NCBI RefSeq assembly: GCF_028372415.1
Contig: NC_092872.1
Coordinates: 259,433,008-259,497,007, forward strand
From: Notamacropus eugenii
Taxonomy: Eukaryota > Chordata > Mammalia > Diprotodontia > Macropodidae
Direction of reading: 5' to 3'
Length of the DNA: 64,000 nt
Shown here: positions 22,370 through 34,425 of the stretch, piece after piece
Layout: every line of letters begins with the position of its first letter
Position numbering within the stretch: position 1 is the stretch's first letter
The notes under the pieces: generated by a model
What the model was told of the DNA's origin: nothing
The model's database searches: none
Seen by the model: only the letters and a program-made list of their open reading frames with translations
Translations under genes and position numbers: made by a program

Positions 22370-23635
22370 CTCTCAGTTCTTTCTCTCCACCCTTCCTCCT
22401 TCTTGATGTCCTGTCCAACCTCAACAAAGCCTTCCAGAGCAACCCCACCCCTTTGTCACCTTCTCCTTCCTGAGCCCACTGGGCAGCATGCCCCCAGTGG
22501 CATCTCTCAGCCACCTGTTGCTCTGGATCCTTCCCCAATCCTTTCAGATCCATTACCACCAAAAAAGCCCCCCCACTCCAACCATGAGCTTTTCAGCCAA
22601 AGAAGTTGTTTGTCCAGGGTGGCAGGATGGAGGGGTGGGGGAGGCAGAGGCTCTCCCTCTAGGGGCTCTTCCTTTCCTTTGTGTTCCCCAGGCTCCGGGG
22701 ATGCCCTGAGACCTCTTCTCCCCAAAGGAGAAGAAAAAAGGACCTGTGATTTACTGCTGTGTGAACAACATATGTCCTTGCTTGGGGGCAGTCCTGGAAC
22801 GGGGAGGCCGACCCCAGAGGGGCCAGGAGACTGCTGGCTGGCAGTGGGCCTGACCAAACACACTAAATGTCTGTCTCTGCCGGGAGACTTGAGAAATTGG
22901 GGCAGGCTTCAAAGATGTATGAACTCCAGGGAGAAGGACGGTTTTTGTTGGGCTGGGTTTCGAACAAGGGAAGCTTGAAAGGGACCGATGAGCATATGTC
23001 TCCGGGGTCTTTGCAAGCTGAGCTGCACCTGCTGCTTCTGTCTTCCAGAAATCAAATGCCCTGGGGGAGTCAGACTCTCCTTCCCTGGCCCCTCCTGCTC
23101 CCCCTTAGCCAGCTCCACCACTCACATCCCATAACCCTCCCCTTCGGGTGGTTTGTTTGGTGGCACTCCCTAGGGCTCAGGCTAGCCTGAAGATCAAGTA
23201 GGAGGCCATGGCATTCAGACTGACTCTGGGTCCCCTCCAGGTGGGGAGGACAGTCTTCAAGACAGCAAAGTGCCCCTGAAGGACTCGGGGGAGCACCCTG
23301 ATGCATGGAGTTCAGAATAAGTAATGAATCTAGGCCAGATAAGGGGAGAGGAACCACTAGGGCCCTGTCATTTGGTGATGGGGTCACAGGGCTGGGCTAC
23401 ACAGAGCAAATTTTGTACCTCGGGCACAAACAAAAATAATGTGTCAGTGCATTGTGGGGAGGCGGGAAGATGGTGGAGGTGCCAAGGTAGATGGAGAGAC
23501 TACTCTAGGGAGTGGGAGAGCATGGGTGGAATGGAGCTGGGGTAGTTGGGTGGACAGTGACGGAGGTCTCCAACTTCCTATTTAAAATGATTTGTTTTTG
23601 CTGAACTCAGTTGTTTCTGGGTGTTTCACTGAAAA
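22370..23635. other. Longest GC-rich stretch free of recognised repeats
   Basis: About 1.27 kb without recognisable interspersed repeat. It holds frames of 191 codons (22403-22978, plus) and 118 codons (22507-22863, minus), both P/S/G-rich with no domain I know and no clear splice context. It may contain conserved non-coding sequence; I cannot tell from one genome. Confidence 0.4.
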
Positions 23636-23639
23636 TGTT

Positions 23640-24085
23640 TGCCCGTGCCCCTCAGAATCTTAGGGCCTCTTCGAAGACAAAGACCCTGTTTTCCAATCCT
23701 ACTTTCAACTATATCAGTGAGAACATTTACCAAACATTTATCTACACAGGCTGCTCCACCAGAAATGTCCAGCTCCTCCTTTCTCCTTGACCTAAATCAT
23801 ACCTATCCCTCAGGGCCAAGCTTGGTTTCCACCACCTTGAGGAGGCTTTGTCTGCCTACCTCAACCCACAATGAGATCTCCCTCATCTAAATTCCTACAG
23901 CACTATACTTTGTTAATAAATCAGTACTGATTAGGCACTTACTGTGTGCTAGGAGACACAAAGATTCTGAAGGAGCTCCAACTCTAAACTCCTCCTTGTA
24001 ATTTACTGAATAACTGTTTTGTGTGGGTATAGTTTGACTCCCCCGAACTTAGCTGCCATGTTCTTTGATAGTAAGATCACTGGCT
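23640..24085 (+). mobile_element. L2 3' region with a small reversed insert
   Basis: Forward L2 (atcatacctatccctcaggg, tcctacagcactatactttg) is interrupted at about 23914-23988 by a reverse L2-tail piece (attaggcacttactgtgtgc ... aaggagctccaactctaaac) and resumes afterwards (gaacttagctgccatgttct). Confidence 0.65.
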
Positions 24086-24194
24086 TCCTTTCACATAGTG
24101 GGACCAAATGAGCCACGGGGTAGATATTCAGCAGGTATTTAGGCTTATTCTCAAGACCTCTATAGTTTTGGAAACTTGACCACCCTTGGCTGCT

Positions 24195-25016
<822 letters not shown>

Positions 25017-25020
<4 letters not shown>

Positions 25021-25312
25021 ATATTCTGTGCTGTTAGCTCTTCTCTTACATTCTGATCTTCTCTCTTCCATGTTCTAAGGCTCCTTCCAGCTCTGACATT
25101 TTATACTCCCAGGTCTCTTCTAGCTATGACATTTTAGGTTCTGATATTCCACGTTCTATCTTCTAAGGTCCTTCCCACTCTGACATTTCATGTTCCAAGG
25201 TCCCTTATAGCTCTGATATTTTCTGTCCTATAGTCCCTTCCAGCCCTAACATTCTATGTTTGAGATGTCCATAACCTAGCACACACAGAAAGTTTTTAAT
25301 AAATGTTTCTTG
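25017..25312 (+). repeat. SINE-tail minisatellite, longest array, with L2/MIR tail
   Basis: 25017-25264 has about seven imperfect units of ccttccagctctgacatt-type sequence. 25265-25312 ends in tttttaataaatgtttcttg, an L2/MIR 3' tail, consistent with an origin from a SINE 3' end. Confidence 0.75.
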
Positions 25313-26074
25313 GCTGAAAGATAGGCTGAACTTCTGGACTCAATTCTAAATTTCCTTGCTAAGTACCTCAGGAAAAGCACCTCTGTCTATTCCTGACAGG
25401 AACCCCAGCCCTAAGACTGAACTGAGCAACCTCTGAGCATACTCACCCTTTCTCTCTAGGGGGATGCTGGCTGGTTGGGGCTCCTGTTTGATATGTACTG
25501 AGCCAGTAAAGAAGGGACTGAGGTCAGGCTCTGGGCAGAGAGACATTGAGAGAGAAGAAGCAGGAGCAAGCCAGACAGACCAGACTTAGCTAGACAAACC
25601 TCCTACCTGCCCCAGGCAGAAGGGGAAAAGGCATCACTGCACGATCCTCATGTCCAGCGGGAACAAGCCATGAGCTTCATTCATTATCTATGGGAAAAGG
25701 AAGCTATGAGGAGATACCCCAAAGGGCAGTGGGGAGCCAGGGAAGGGAGGAGGCCCACAGAAGCAGCTCCCCACTTCCCTTCTCCAGCTGCAGCAGATAG
25801 CCAGAATCTCATGGAGGGTTCTCACGGAGACCCTGAGGAGGGTCCCTCCCCAGAAGGTGTTGTTCCCATTTCCGAAGCTAAACTGAGATGAGTACAGGGG
25901 AGATAGCAGATCTCCTTCTCAGTCCCTGTTGTGGCTTATGACGAGGTGGCCCACTCTAGGTAGGGTCTCAGTGGGAGCCCTCCAAGCTCCTTCCTTGGAG
26001 CAGGTGTTTGGTCAACTCAGTAAGACAACTCCCATCCTTCCTGGGGAACAGGAATGGAGACAAGTTCAGCTGAT
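25313..26074. other. Unassigned, non-coding
   Basis: No repeat recognised. Frames of 66-80 codons on either strand show no family resemblance. Confidence 0.4.
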
Positions 26075-26215
26075 GTGGAGCCTCAAGACCCGGCTTCTAT
26101 CTGCGACGATCTGGCTAAGGAGAGCAGACCCCTCCTCCTTCGGAGGCTCAGTTTTCTTCTCCGTAAAATGAGAGGGCTGAATCCCTTCCAACAAGACCTA
26201 TGATCCCATGATTGC
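26075..26215 (+). mobile_element. MIR remnant
   Basis: ggctcagttttcttctccgt followed by gagggctgaatcccttccaa and a gatcccatgatt end. Confidence 0.6.
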
Positions 26216-26394
26216 CATGGGCTATTTAGGAGTACTCTGCGATAAGAAAACGTCCAAGATACAACTGAGGGGTGTTGTTTAGTGGTATAGAGTCATCAAA
26301 TCACAGCTTTGTTATTTACTGTCTGATTGTTTTGATTCTTTTTCCTCTCCCCCAGTTGCTACTGCTACCCTCCCTCTACCATCTCGGAGAAATT

Positions 26395-26397
26395 TTA

Positions 26398-26433
<36 letters not shown>

Positions 26434-26590
26434 TAATTCCTAAGTATTAGTAAGTGTACATATTTTCCCCAGGTAGAATATAAGCTCATTGAAGGTGGAG
26501 ACAATTTCATTTTTGTCTTTGAATTTCAGCACCTAGTGAGGTGTCTGGTACATAGCAGGCACTTAATCAATGCTTATGGATTCATTGGTT
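26395..26590 (+). mobile_element. (ATGT)n and L2 3' tail
   Basis: 26398-26434 is (ATGT)n. 26453-26590 is L2: tagaatataagctcattgaa, tttcagcacctagtgaggtg, catagcaggcacttaatcaa. Confidence 0.8.
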
Positions 26591-27234
26591 AAGTTCTATC
26601 AGTTTGAATGGATGGGAAAAGTAGGACACAGGTCATTGGCTGCATCCTTTCTGCTGGGCTCTTTAGAGTCCAGCTCCCAAGTTTATTTCATGGCAAGCAA
26701 GGGTGCTGTAGGGGGCCAGAACAGTATTTTCTTAACCTCATTCCACTCCTTGGCACTTTGCTAAGAAGACTCCCTGAAAATATGGTTGCCAAGAAACTGG
26801 AAGGGTCAGTGGAGCAGGATCCCCAAGGATCTCTTTCCCCTAACCCAGATTTTACCAGGATTTCCACTTTCCTCTCATCTTCCTGACTATGACTTCTTCC
26901 TATGTACTCCTCCAGACTGGATGCTGATTCCCCCACCTCCCCATTCACATACCTGTGGAAGGGGATCCAGAGCCCCAACTGCACTCCACTCTGACCCACA
27001 GGCTCACTCCCCTCTTCCAAATGGACGGGGATTGGGCTTCTCTTCTCCCTGCTACAGAGTGAACATAGGCCCTCATGCCACTTGTATGAGGAAGGAGTCA
27101 ATAACTCTAGGTCTTCTACTAAGATAGAGGAGCAGCAGGCTTACTTAGCAACTACCCAGACACTATGTCCTCAAGCTCCCAGGCATTGTTATCTAACCTG
27201 CCAGTGTCACAGTGTGGCCTAAGGGTCACAGGGC
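26591..27234. other. Unassigned, non-coding
   Basis: No repeat recognised. A 137-codon minus frame (26688-27101) has no motif I know. Confidence 0.4.
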
Positions 27235-27370
27235 CCTTCCATCCACCCTCCTATACATATTCTCCCCAGTTAGAACATGGGAGCTCATTGAGAGCCTGGA
27301 TTGTCTCTTCTGTCTATTTGTGATCCCAGTGCTTGGCACAGGGTTTGGCACATAATAAGCAGTTAAATTT
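27235..27370 (+). mobile_element. L2 3' tail
   Basis: atgggagctcattgagagcc, atcccagtgcttggcacagg and cacataataagcagttaaa end the element. The polypyrimidine tract starts at its end. Confidence 0.8.
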
Positions 27371-27625
27371 TTTTTTATTCCTTCCTTCTTTCCTACTCCA
27401 TTTCTCTCTCCTCTTTCATCCTTCTTTTCTTCTTTTCCTTCTTCCCTCCTTTCCTTTCTTACTTCCTTTTTTCCCTCTCTCCCTCCCTCCTTCCTTTTTT
27501 CTTTCTTTCCTTCTCCTTTTCTTCCATCCTTTCCTTCTCCCCTCCTTCCCTCTCTTCCTCCATTCATTCCTTACTTCCTTCTTTCCTTGCTTCCTTCCTT
27601 CCTTCCTTCCTTTCTTCCTTCCCTC
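27370..27625 (+). repeat. 255-bp polypyrimidine (TTCC/TCCT)n tract
   Basis: Almost only C and T (rare A), built on ttcctt and tccct motifs, with ccttccttccttccttcctt near its end. It could form triplex (H-DNA). The long F/L/P and K/E/R/G frames on the two strands are low-complexity. Confidence 0.95.
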
Positions 27626-27749
27626 ACATACACAGATCAACCCAGGAGCAAATCTGAAAAGGTCCAGATACAGATGGTAAAACTGGAGGCATTTGCCTTA
27701 CTTCCCACCAATAAAATTATCTTAGTTACTATCAGCAAAATTCCATATG

Positions 27750-27995
27750 AATATGACCTTGGACAAGTCTTTTTCCCCTCTGTGGGGCTCAGGCTCTTCC
27801 TTTACAAAGTGAACTTAAAGTTCCCTGCTAGCTTCCAAACTTTCAGTCCTCTAATAACTCTCTTCCTACTTAGAAAAATCCCTAAATATACACCCCTAAG
27901 GAAATTTTAGGATTTAGAACTGGTGAGGACATTAGAGACTCTCTAGTCCAGTTGTCCCATCTTACAGACATTATGTTCAGAGAGAGGATGTGACA
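27750..27995. mobile_element. Forward and reverse MIR remnants
   Basis: 27750-27850 forward (atgaccttggacaagtcttt). 27910-27995 reverse (ggatttagaactggtgagga). Confidence 0.55.
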
Positions 27996-28321
27996 ATCTG
28001 CTCCCCTGTAAGGGAGATCTGGGATGGTGATAGTGGGTGGGCACTCTCTGCCCACCTCTCTCCTCCCAGTCTCTCAGACAGAATGAGGTAAGTTGGTGAA
28101 AAGGAGCATCTCTCCTCTACTGAGGAGGGAGCACTGGTTCACTCCTTACAGCCAAAGGACAGAAATAATGTGTTCTCCACGTAGCCCCTCCCATAGCCCA
28201 TAGATTTGGGCTATGTTGCAGTCAAATGCAAGAAACTCGCAGTCCTTTGCCAATGAGACCGGACCAATGTGGATATTTCTTAGGTATCCTCTGAAATGCC
28301 CAGGTCATTTCAAATCTACTC
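27996..28321. other. Unassigned, non-coding
   Basis: No repeat or exon recognised. Confidence 0.4.
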
Positions 28322-28456
28322 TTTTTCTCTTTTTGGAGGTAATCAGGGTTAAGTGATTGCCCAGGGTCGCACAGTTTGTATGTATCTGAGGCCAGATTTG
28401 AACCCAGGTTCTCTTGACTCCAGGCCTGGTGCTTTATTCACTGAGCCACCTAGCTG
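28322..28456 (-). mobile_element. MAR1-like SINE head half, reverse
   Basis: gttaagtgattgcccagggt, ttgaacccaggttctcttga, then gctttattcactgagccacc-tagctg. Only the 5' half of the SINE remains. Confidence 0.8.
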
Positions 28457-28829
28457 AGTTTAGGATGTCCATGGGCTAGCCCTTGGCAGTTGATGAATTC
28501 ATCAAAGCAGAGTGTCTACAGAGAAGAGGGCTCAGGACAGACCCTGGGCAGTCATCCACAGTTATGAAGGAGGAGATGATCAGGAAAGGAGGCTGAGAAA
28601 AAGTGATCAGATGGGTAGGAGGGGGGCTGGGAAGAGGGAGTATCATGGCAACCAAGGGAGGAGAAAGTGTCCTGGAGCAGGAGGATTTGACAGTATCAAA
28701 GCCCGAAGATAAAAGAAAGAGGACAGAGATGAGACCATGGAATTTAGGAGCTAAGAGATCACTGTCTATGATCCATTTATTGCCTCCAAACATCTCTCCT
28801 GCACACACACGTAGATTGTACCCATAGGG
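28457..28829. other. Unassigned, non-coding
   Basis: No repeat recognised. Overlapping frames of 66-110 codons have no family resemblance. Confidence 0.4.
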
Positions 28830-29252
28830 TGATCGATTTTAGAGTTGGAAGAGACTTTGGAGATTACCTAAGTCTGAGCCAAATGCTTTTTTTTTTTAAC
28901 AGATAATGAGACTGAAGCCAAGAGATGCAAAGTCATTTGGCCAATAACCACACTTAGTGATCAGCAGAGTTAGAATGTAAAGCCAGATTTTCTGTCCCCC
29001 CAAAAATAATAATAGCAATACCGATGGTGATTGTAATAATATTTATGCTTATATTAATGCTTTCAAGTTGCAAAACACTCTATAAACTTTATCTTATTTT
29101 ATTCCCCCTTTAAGCTGTGATTGTCCCAATTTTACAGCTCAGAAAAGCAAGGCAGACCGAGATGAAGTGAACTCCTTAGGGTCACACAGCTAGTAAGCAC
29201 CTGGGGCTGGATTTGAATTCAGATGCTCCTGACACCATCCACTGTAACACCT
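28830..29252 (-). mobile_element. Two reverse MIR/THER copies
   Basis: 28830-28998 (ttttagagttggaagagact; an expanded T run at 28886). 29005-29252 near full length (caagttgcaaaacactctat, ggtcacacagctagtaagca, catccactgtaac). Confidence 0.8.
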
Positions 29253-30689
29253 TTCCTCCCTTTGAGCAAGATGACATCTCTCAAGAACTTGGAGGAATGG
29301 ATGGAAGGAAGGAGAATCCAGAAAGGAGAGAAACTCAGAGTTCATTTACATTATCATCAAGAGTGGTCTGGAGTCTTGAGGATCTGGTCTCCATTGTGGC
29401 TTTGCTCTACTTACCTTCTCCACTATCACTGCCAAAGAAAGAAAACACTTCCTAAGGTCCCATTTGCTACCCTGAAAAACCTTAAGAAATAATTCATTCA
29501 ACTTGACCCATCACTGAAGCTCTGAACCCACATTAACTGGATTCAACCATTAAGAGTTTCTCCCAGTAATCCGTATGGCTCAGGTTAGTCCACATCCAGG
29601 ACTTGAGCCTTGGGAACACAAGAATTTGACACGTCTCTACCTCCCCTCTAGAGTACTCTAGAATAAGAAAAAATAGAATGTAGAACAGTTTTTACTAAAA
29701 TTTGACATAGAACATAGAAAAGACTCATATCCATACCCCTGGATGGTCAAGGAAACTTTTCCCTCTGATGGGTCCCATTTCTCCAAGAGATCTATATAAT
29801 GATGTTCAGAGAAGAGGGGAAAACACATGGCAAATAAGAAGGTGAACCCTTTCTCCCAGACCTGCACATTCCACAAGACTCACAGTATAAATGCAGGGCA
29901 TTGTCCAGGTTGGCTCCCTGATACCTTGTTGCCCCATGGTCCCAAGTCCTCTTCTAAGCTTTGGGTCCAGCATTCCCCATTACTTTGCTCTCCCCTCATC
30001 TTTTATCACCCTATCACTCTGCTACCCTATCACTGTTGAGCCATGCAGCATCACTCTCTCTTAGATGAGGCTCAGAGTCAAGATATAGAGGCCCCGCTAC
30101 GCATGCTGGCTGGCATTGTTGATATCTACCTCCTCTTCCTCAGGAAAATTACACATCAGCCAATGAAATGGCTGAGGCCAACATCCTTCTGCTAGTCCCC
30201 ACATTACTAGCACTTTTGTTCTGGACAGGCTATAGACGTACCCAAGGTCCCTTCAGGTAGCTGGGAAGACCTGTTGACTCACCCACCTCCACTGATGCTC
30301 TCCAGCCCTCGATCCCAGCCAATCAGGGCCACTGAATTCCACCTTCCCTGCCTCAGGGAACAAACAGTGCGCTTATCCCTCCCACTGAATACTTTAGGGG
30401 AGGTGGGGGAGGAATGTTTAAGCCACTTCCATTCACCTTTCCGCCTCCTGTCATCTCTTCTCTCCCCTCCCTCCATATCCTTCCAGTAGTGACTAGACAC
30501 TGGCTATGAAAATTACCTCAAGACTTGGCCAGGCTTCAAGAAAACCCTAGAAACTTTGGAAAGGGAAAGGCTCAGGTCCCCCTTACAGGCAATTCTCCTT
30601 GGGCACTAATAATTAAGTATGGACTTGGAGACACAAAAGGTAATGTGATAACAATTCTTCCTTTCAACCCCTCTTACCAGAAAAAATGT
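29253..30689. other. Unassigned 1.4 kb, non-coding
   Basis: No repeat I can name, no low-complexity and no convincing exon. It is AT-moderate with scattered short frames only. Confidence 0.4.
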
Positions 30690-30810
30690 TAGATTTGGAG
30701 CCCCATTCTGATCCCAGATGTTTCCCTTATCTGGGCCTCAGTTTCTTCCTCCTTAAAATGTGAGAATTGGACAAGATGATCTGTGAGGACCTTTCCAAAT
30801 TCCAAATCAC
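30690..30810 (+). mobile_element. MIR remnant
   Basis: ctgggcctcagtttcttcct, then gaattggacaagatgatctg and ggacctttccaaattcc. Confidence 0.7.
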
Positions 30811-31329
30811 CACCTGCTGGAATCAGACTTCATGCCTGAAAACATAACCAGTAGCAGCTTCAGTCTGGGAGGACGATTTGCTGTTGGGGGCAGGGCCAAG
30901 GGTGTGGTTTGAGAGGCCAGAACCAGGGAATGAGTGTGCGAGAGAGCTCACCCCCAAGGGCTTTGGACTTTCAACATGTGGGCAAAGAATGCTCAGCTGA
31001 TGTTGATAAGTATTCCCAGGCTCAGGAATGGGGGCTAAACACAGAGAACTGGCTCATGGAAAGAAAGGGTGGGGGAAGGAGTGAGGGGTGTTAAGTACTG
31101 GGGATGTAGAGAGATCTCAGGAATACAGTCCTACCAAAGCTTCAGCTCCCCACCAGGTACCTGTACTTTGCCAGGAGAAGGGTGTGTTGAGGTTCTCAGA
31201 TTATCTTTCTGTATTCAGAATATTGCCATCCAGGTAGATGTGTCTCCTCAAACTCATACCAACCCCGGAGAAGTTACAGACAAGGGGAGTGTTTCAGAGG
31301 AGGAAATGTTGGGGTCTCTCCATCTGCAC
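30811..31329. other. Unassigned, non-coding
   Basis: No repeat recognised. A 109-codon plus frame (31069-31398) runs into the CR1/L3 3' end and is not a credible exon. Confidence 0.4.
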
Positions 31330-31462
31330 CCAGAATTCTTATACTTTCAAGCTGGAAGGGACCTCGGTGGGCACCCTAAAAAATATTCTCCATTGTAACA
31401 CACCCACATGTGGTTGTGCATCCTGTTTGCCTTAGTTTTCTCATCTGTAACAGAAAGCCATC

Positions 31463-31545
31463 ACCACCCAACCAATTAATCAATTAACAAGCATTTATTA
31501 GGAGCCTGTTTCCGACCAGGCACTGCCCTGGGTGCTCCCAAATAC
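31463..31545 (-). mobile_element. L2 tail, reverse, inside CR1/L3
   Basis: caattaacaagcatttatta, accaggcactgccctgggtg. It lies between the CR1/L3 3' end and the next CR1/L3 piece. Confidence 0.75.
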
Positions 31546-32092
31546 ACTTTTGGATAGCCCTAATTGTTACTAAGACCACATTTGTCCCTGCTACCTCCTT
31601 CCATTGGTCCTGGTTCTGTCTTTTGACAATAGACAAATCTGAGGTGTTCTGGTGGAGAATCATTTTAGGGTGTCCACTTTGGTCCCTCCCAACTCAAAAG
31701 TGCTGGAATGCTGGGTACATATGGAAATCCCCTCTCTTGCCCCAGCATTTCCTCCTCTGAAATACTCCCCCATCTGTAGCTTCTTTACATCCTTGAGATT
31801 CCGTCAAATCACAAAAGAGAGATCTCATGCTCCTGGACTCATCTCTTTCTCAGTCCAAACACCAGCAGTATCTTTTACCAATGCTTCTTTAACATGGACA
31901 TGTGGCCTTTCACTTTCCTGGCTGCCCTCCTTTGGACACGATCCAGCTGATAAATAGCCTTCCTAAGCTGTGGCATCTGAAACAGCCCATGATACTCCAG
32001 ATGTGGTACAACCAGGGCAAAGAGCAACAGTATGTCACTTTTTAAAAAATCCTTGGAAATTATTTATGCCTATCTTAATGTCTCCCAAGATA

Positions 32093-32612
32093 GTAGGTAA
32101 GTGGCATAGTAGAGAACATGCTGGCCCTGGAGTCAGAAGATCTGAGTTCCAGTCTGATCTCAGATACTAACCCTGGGATCCTGGACAAATCAGTGAACCT
32201 CTCTCTGCCTCAGTTTCTTCAACTATAATAACGGAGATAATAGCACCCATTCACAAGACTGTGAGGATCAAATTAGGTTGTATTTGTAAAGTGCTTAGTA
32301 AAAAGCCTAGTACATCCTGCTGTTGTTACTTTCCAAACATGTCTGACTCTTCATGACCCCATTTGGGTTTTCTTGGCAAAGATACCAGAGTGGTTTGCAT
32401 TTCCTTCCCCAGCTCACTTTACAGATGAGGAAACTGAGGTAAACAGGGTGAAATAACTTGCCCAGGGTCACAAGCTAGTAAGTTTCTGATACTGGATTTG
32501 AACTCAGGATGATGAATCTTCTTGACTCCAGACCCAGCACTCTATGCACTTTGCCACCTAGCTGCCCTCATAGCACATAGTAGGTGCTATATAAATTCAA
32601 GCTGTTTCTTAC
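32093..32612 (+). mobile_element. MIR/THER CORE-SINE, split by MAR1
   Basis: Head to tail: gtggcatagtagagaacatg, ctggagtcagaagatctgag, gcctcagtttcttcaactat, gtgaggatcaaattaggttg, aaagtgcttagtaaaaagcc. The last tail part (cacatagtaggtgctatata) lies beyond the MAR1 at 32575-32612. Confidence 0.85.
32318..32567 (-). mobile_element. MAR1-like SINE, reverse, full length
   Basis: ctgctgttgttactttccaa, atgtctgactcttcatgacc, ccccatttgggttttcttgg, gatgaggaaactgaggtaaa, and the head complement tgcactttgccacctagctg. It is inserted near the 3' end of the MIR/THER copy. Confidence 0.9.
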
Positions 32613-32845
32613 TATCACCGTCATTATTAGCTATTCCAGAAGTCACATCAGACTGATGGCTCATCATGGGCTTGCAGTTCACCAAAACTCCCAAACCTTT
32701 TTTTCTAATAAACTGCTGCCTAAACACATTTCCCCATCCCATGTACTTATGAAGATGATTATTTTGAACCCAAGGTTTAGACTTCACCCTTCTGCCTCTT
32801 GAGTTCCTTTCATCTTATTAAATTCAGCTTAATGCTCTAGCCCAG

Positions 32846-32990
32846 TAGTTTTCAAATATTTTGGTCTCAAGATCCCTTTATACCCTTAAAAAGTCATTGA
32901 GGAACCCCTGCAAAAGCTTGTATTTCTATGGGTTATATCTATAGATATTTACCATAAAAGGATCCTGAGACCAAAATATTTGAGAGGTAG
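32846..32990. mobile_element. Non-autonomous DNA transposon with inverted ends, hAT-like
   Basis: The ends are inverted repeats: tcaaatattttggtctcaag-atcc at the left and ggatcctgagaccaaaatat-ttga at the right (about 23 of 24 bases pair). Between them lies gtattgaggaaccc-like and gggttatatctatagatatt sequence seen in old mammalian hAT/Charlie-type elements. Length about 145 bp, so internally deleted. It interrupts the CR1/L3 copy. Confidence 0.7.
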
Positions 32991-33039
32991 AAAGCCTGGA
33001 TCTTGACACTGCCCCCCCACTCCCCTCACCACCGCATAT

Positions 33040-33300
33040 TCTATCTCTATGACTGTGTCAGTCAAAACCTCTCCGGTCCTTAGCTTTCTGGACTCAGTGA
33101 CATCTGAAGTCCTTTCCAGCTCTGGAACTATACTCCTATGACTAAGGGTCATCCAATCTAGTTGTTTGTTTTACAGATGAGGAAGCTGAAATCCTGAAAA
33201 GAGAGAATTTCCTTACTCCAGCTCCAGGAAGGAGTCACCAGCAAAGACAGAATTTGAACCCACATCTGACTTCACATGCAGCCCTCTCTGAGCCACATGT
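33040..33300. mobile_element. Forward then reverse MIR remnants
   Basis: 33040-33145 forward (agtcctttccagctctggaa). 33146-33300 reverse (ttttacagatgaggaagctg, aatttgaacccacatctgac). Confidence 0.65.
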
Positions 33301-34309
33301 GCTCATTACTTATGAGTTCAGATTCCTGGGGCTATACCCTGAGAAGAAAGAGTCTGCGGCCTGAGAGGAAGATATGAAATTGGGGAGAGGGGAGAGATCT
33401 CTCCAACTGACACTCAAGCCTGCACATCCATCTCCCTCAAAACAGGCCAGGCCAGGAAGTGCATCAACTCTCCCACCAGCCAAGCCTGATGAGTATTCCA
33501 CACCAGACTGGCCTCCCTATGCTGGAAGCAAAAAGTGATCCAGTTAGCCCCTCCCTCATGAGAGGGGAAGGGGTTTTAATCTCTGAAACAGTCAAGGTGG
33601 AGAAGGGAAGGAGGAGAAAAGTCATCTGGAATCTGTTTTAGGAGCTGGGTCAGAGCCCAAATACACCTCCATGCACAGGGGAGAAAGGCTGGGCTCTTGG
33701 CTCTCTCATCCAAGGCCAGAGCCAGGAAGGGGGAAATAGCGTGGGAGAACTCAGCCCAGACCCTGTGTGCTCCATGTGTCCAACCCATGAAAGTTGCTGT
33801 CCTTTGTTCGGCAAACAAGCTGCTGTTGCTGCCTGGTGAGGATGACTTTTGGAAGTCCTCTAGACTGGAACGGGCCGCCAGCTCCCCAGCTGCGAGGTGG
33901 GAGCTTCTGTCCTTGGATGTAGCCCCACCTCCTTATCTCTAGGACTGTGGGGTGGTAGTCCTTCCCATTCATCTGAACACCATCCACCCAGGCCCAACTC
34001 CATGTCTAGCTGCCTCCTCCACACAGTGACCTGCCAGCCCCTGAGGGTCCTTGGCAGCTTCTTTTCCCTGCTTCTCCAACATGCTCCCTATCTGTACTTT
34101 GCCAAGATATCCATAATTAATTCAACCAGCTCAGCTCATAATTCAATCAGGCATCCAGATGTTGGGTCTACACAAGGTCAACGGTTTTGATTAACTAACT
34201 TGACTCAATTTTTGTTTGTTTGGGTTTTTCCCACCTGAACTTCCTTGGATTTGGGGCTTCCATTGAATTTTAGGTGGGTTTTTACCAAACTTCTATCTAA
34301 ACTGATAGT
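33301..34309. other. Unassigned 1 kb, non-coding
   Basis: No repeat recognised. Frames of 60-97 codons on both strands around 33450-34190 have no known motif. Confidence 0.4.
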
Positions 34310-34425
34310 ATTTTTAGGGTCTTATGATTAATAGTTTAGGGGTCATCTAATCCAACCACCATTATTTTACAGAAAAGGAAACTGAGTCCCAGAGAGGGGA
34401 AAAGATTTGCCCAACGTCAGTCAGA
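34310..34425 (-). mobile_element. MIR, reverse
   Basis: ggtcatctaatccaaccacc, ttttacagaaaaggaaactg, gagaggggaaaagatttgcc. Confidence 0.75.

Larger units (their letters stand above)
31330..32848 (-). mobile_element. CR1/L3 LINE, reverse, hosting several insertions
   Basis: Reverse CR1/L3 order survives in pieces: 31335-31380 (aagctggaagggacctcggt), 31545-31640 (cttttggatagccctaattg), 31770-32035 (tggctgccctcctttggaca, catgatactccagatgtggt) and 32625-32848 (ggcttgcagttcaccaaaac, cccatgtacttatgaagatg, tcttattaaattcagcttaa). Between them sit an L2 tail, a MIR/THER with a MAR1 inside it, and at the right end a hAT-like element. Coding capacity is gone. Confidence 0.8.

Noticed and set aside
22403-22978. 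191-codon plus frame as an exon
   Set aside because: P/S-rich, with an equally open minus frame overlapping it and no recognised family. Left as unassigned sequence.
27226-27680. Frames of 74-115 codons, F/L/P-rich on one strand and K/E/R/G-rich on the other
   Set aside because: Artefacts of the polypyrimidine/polypurine tract.
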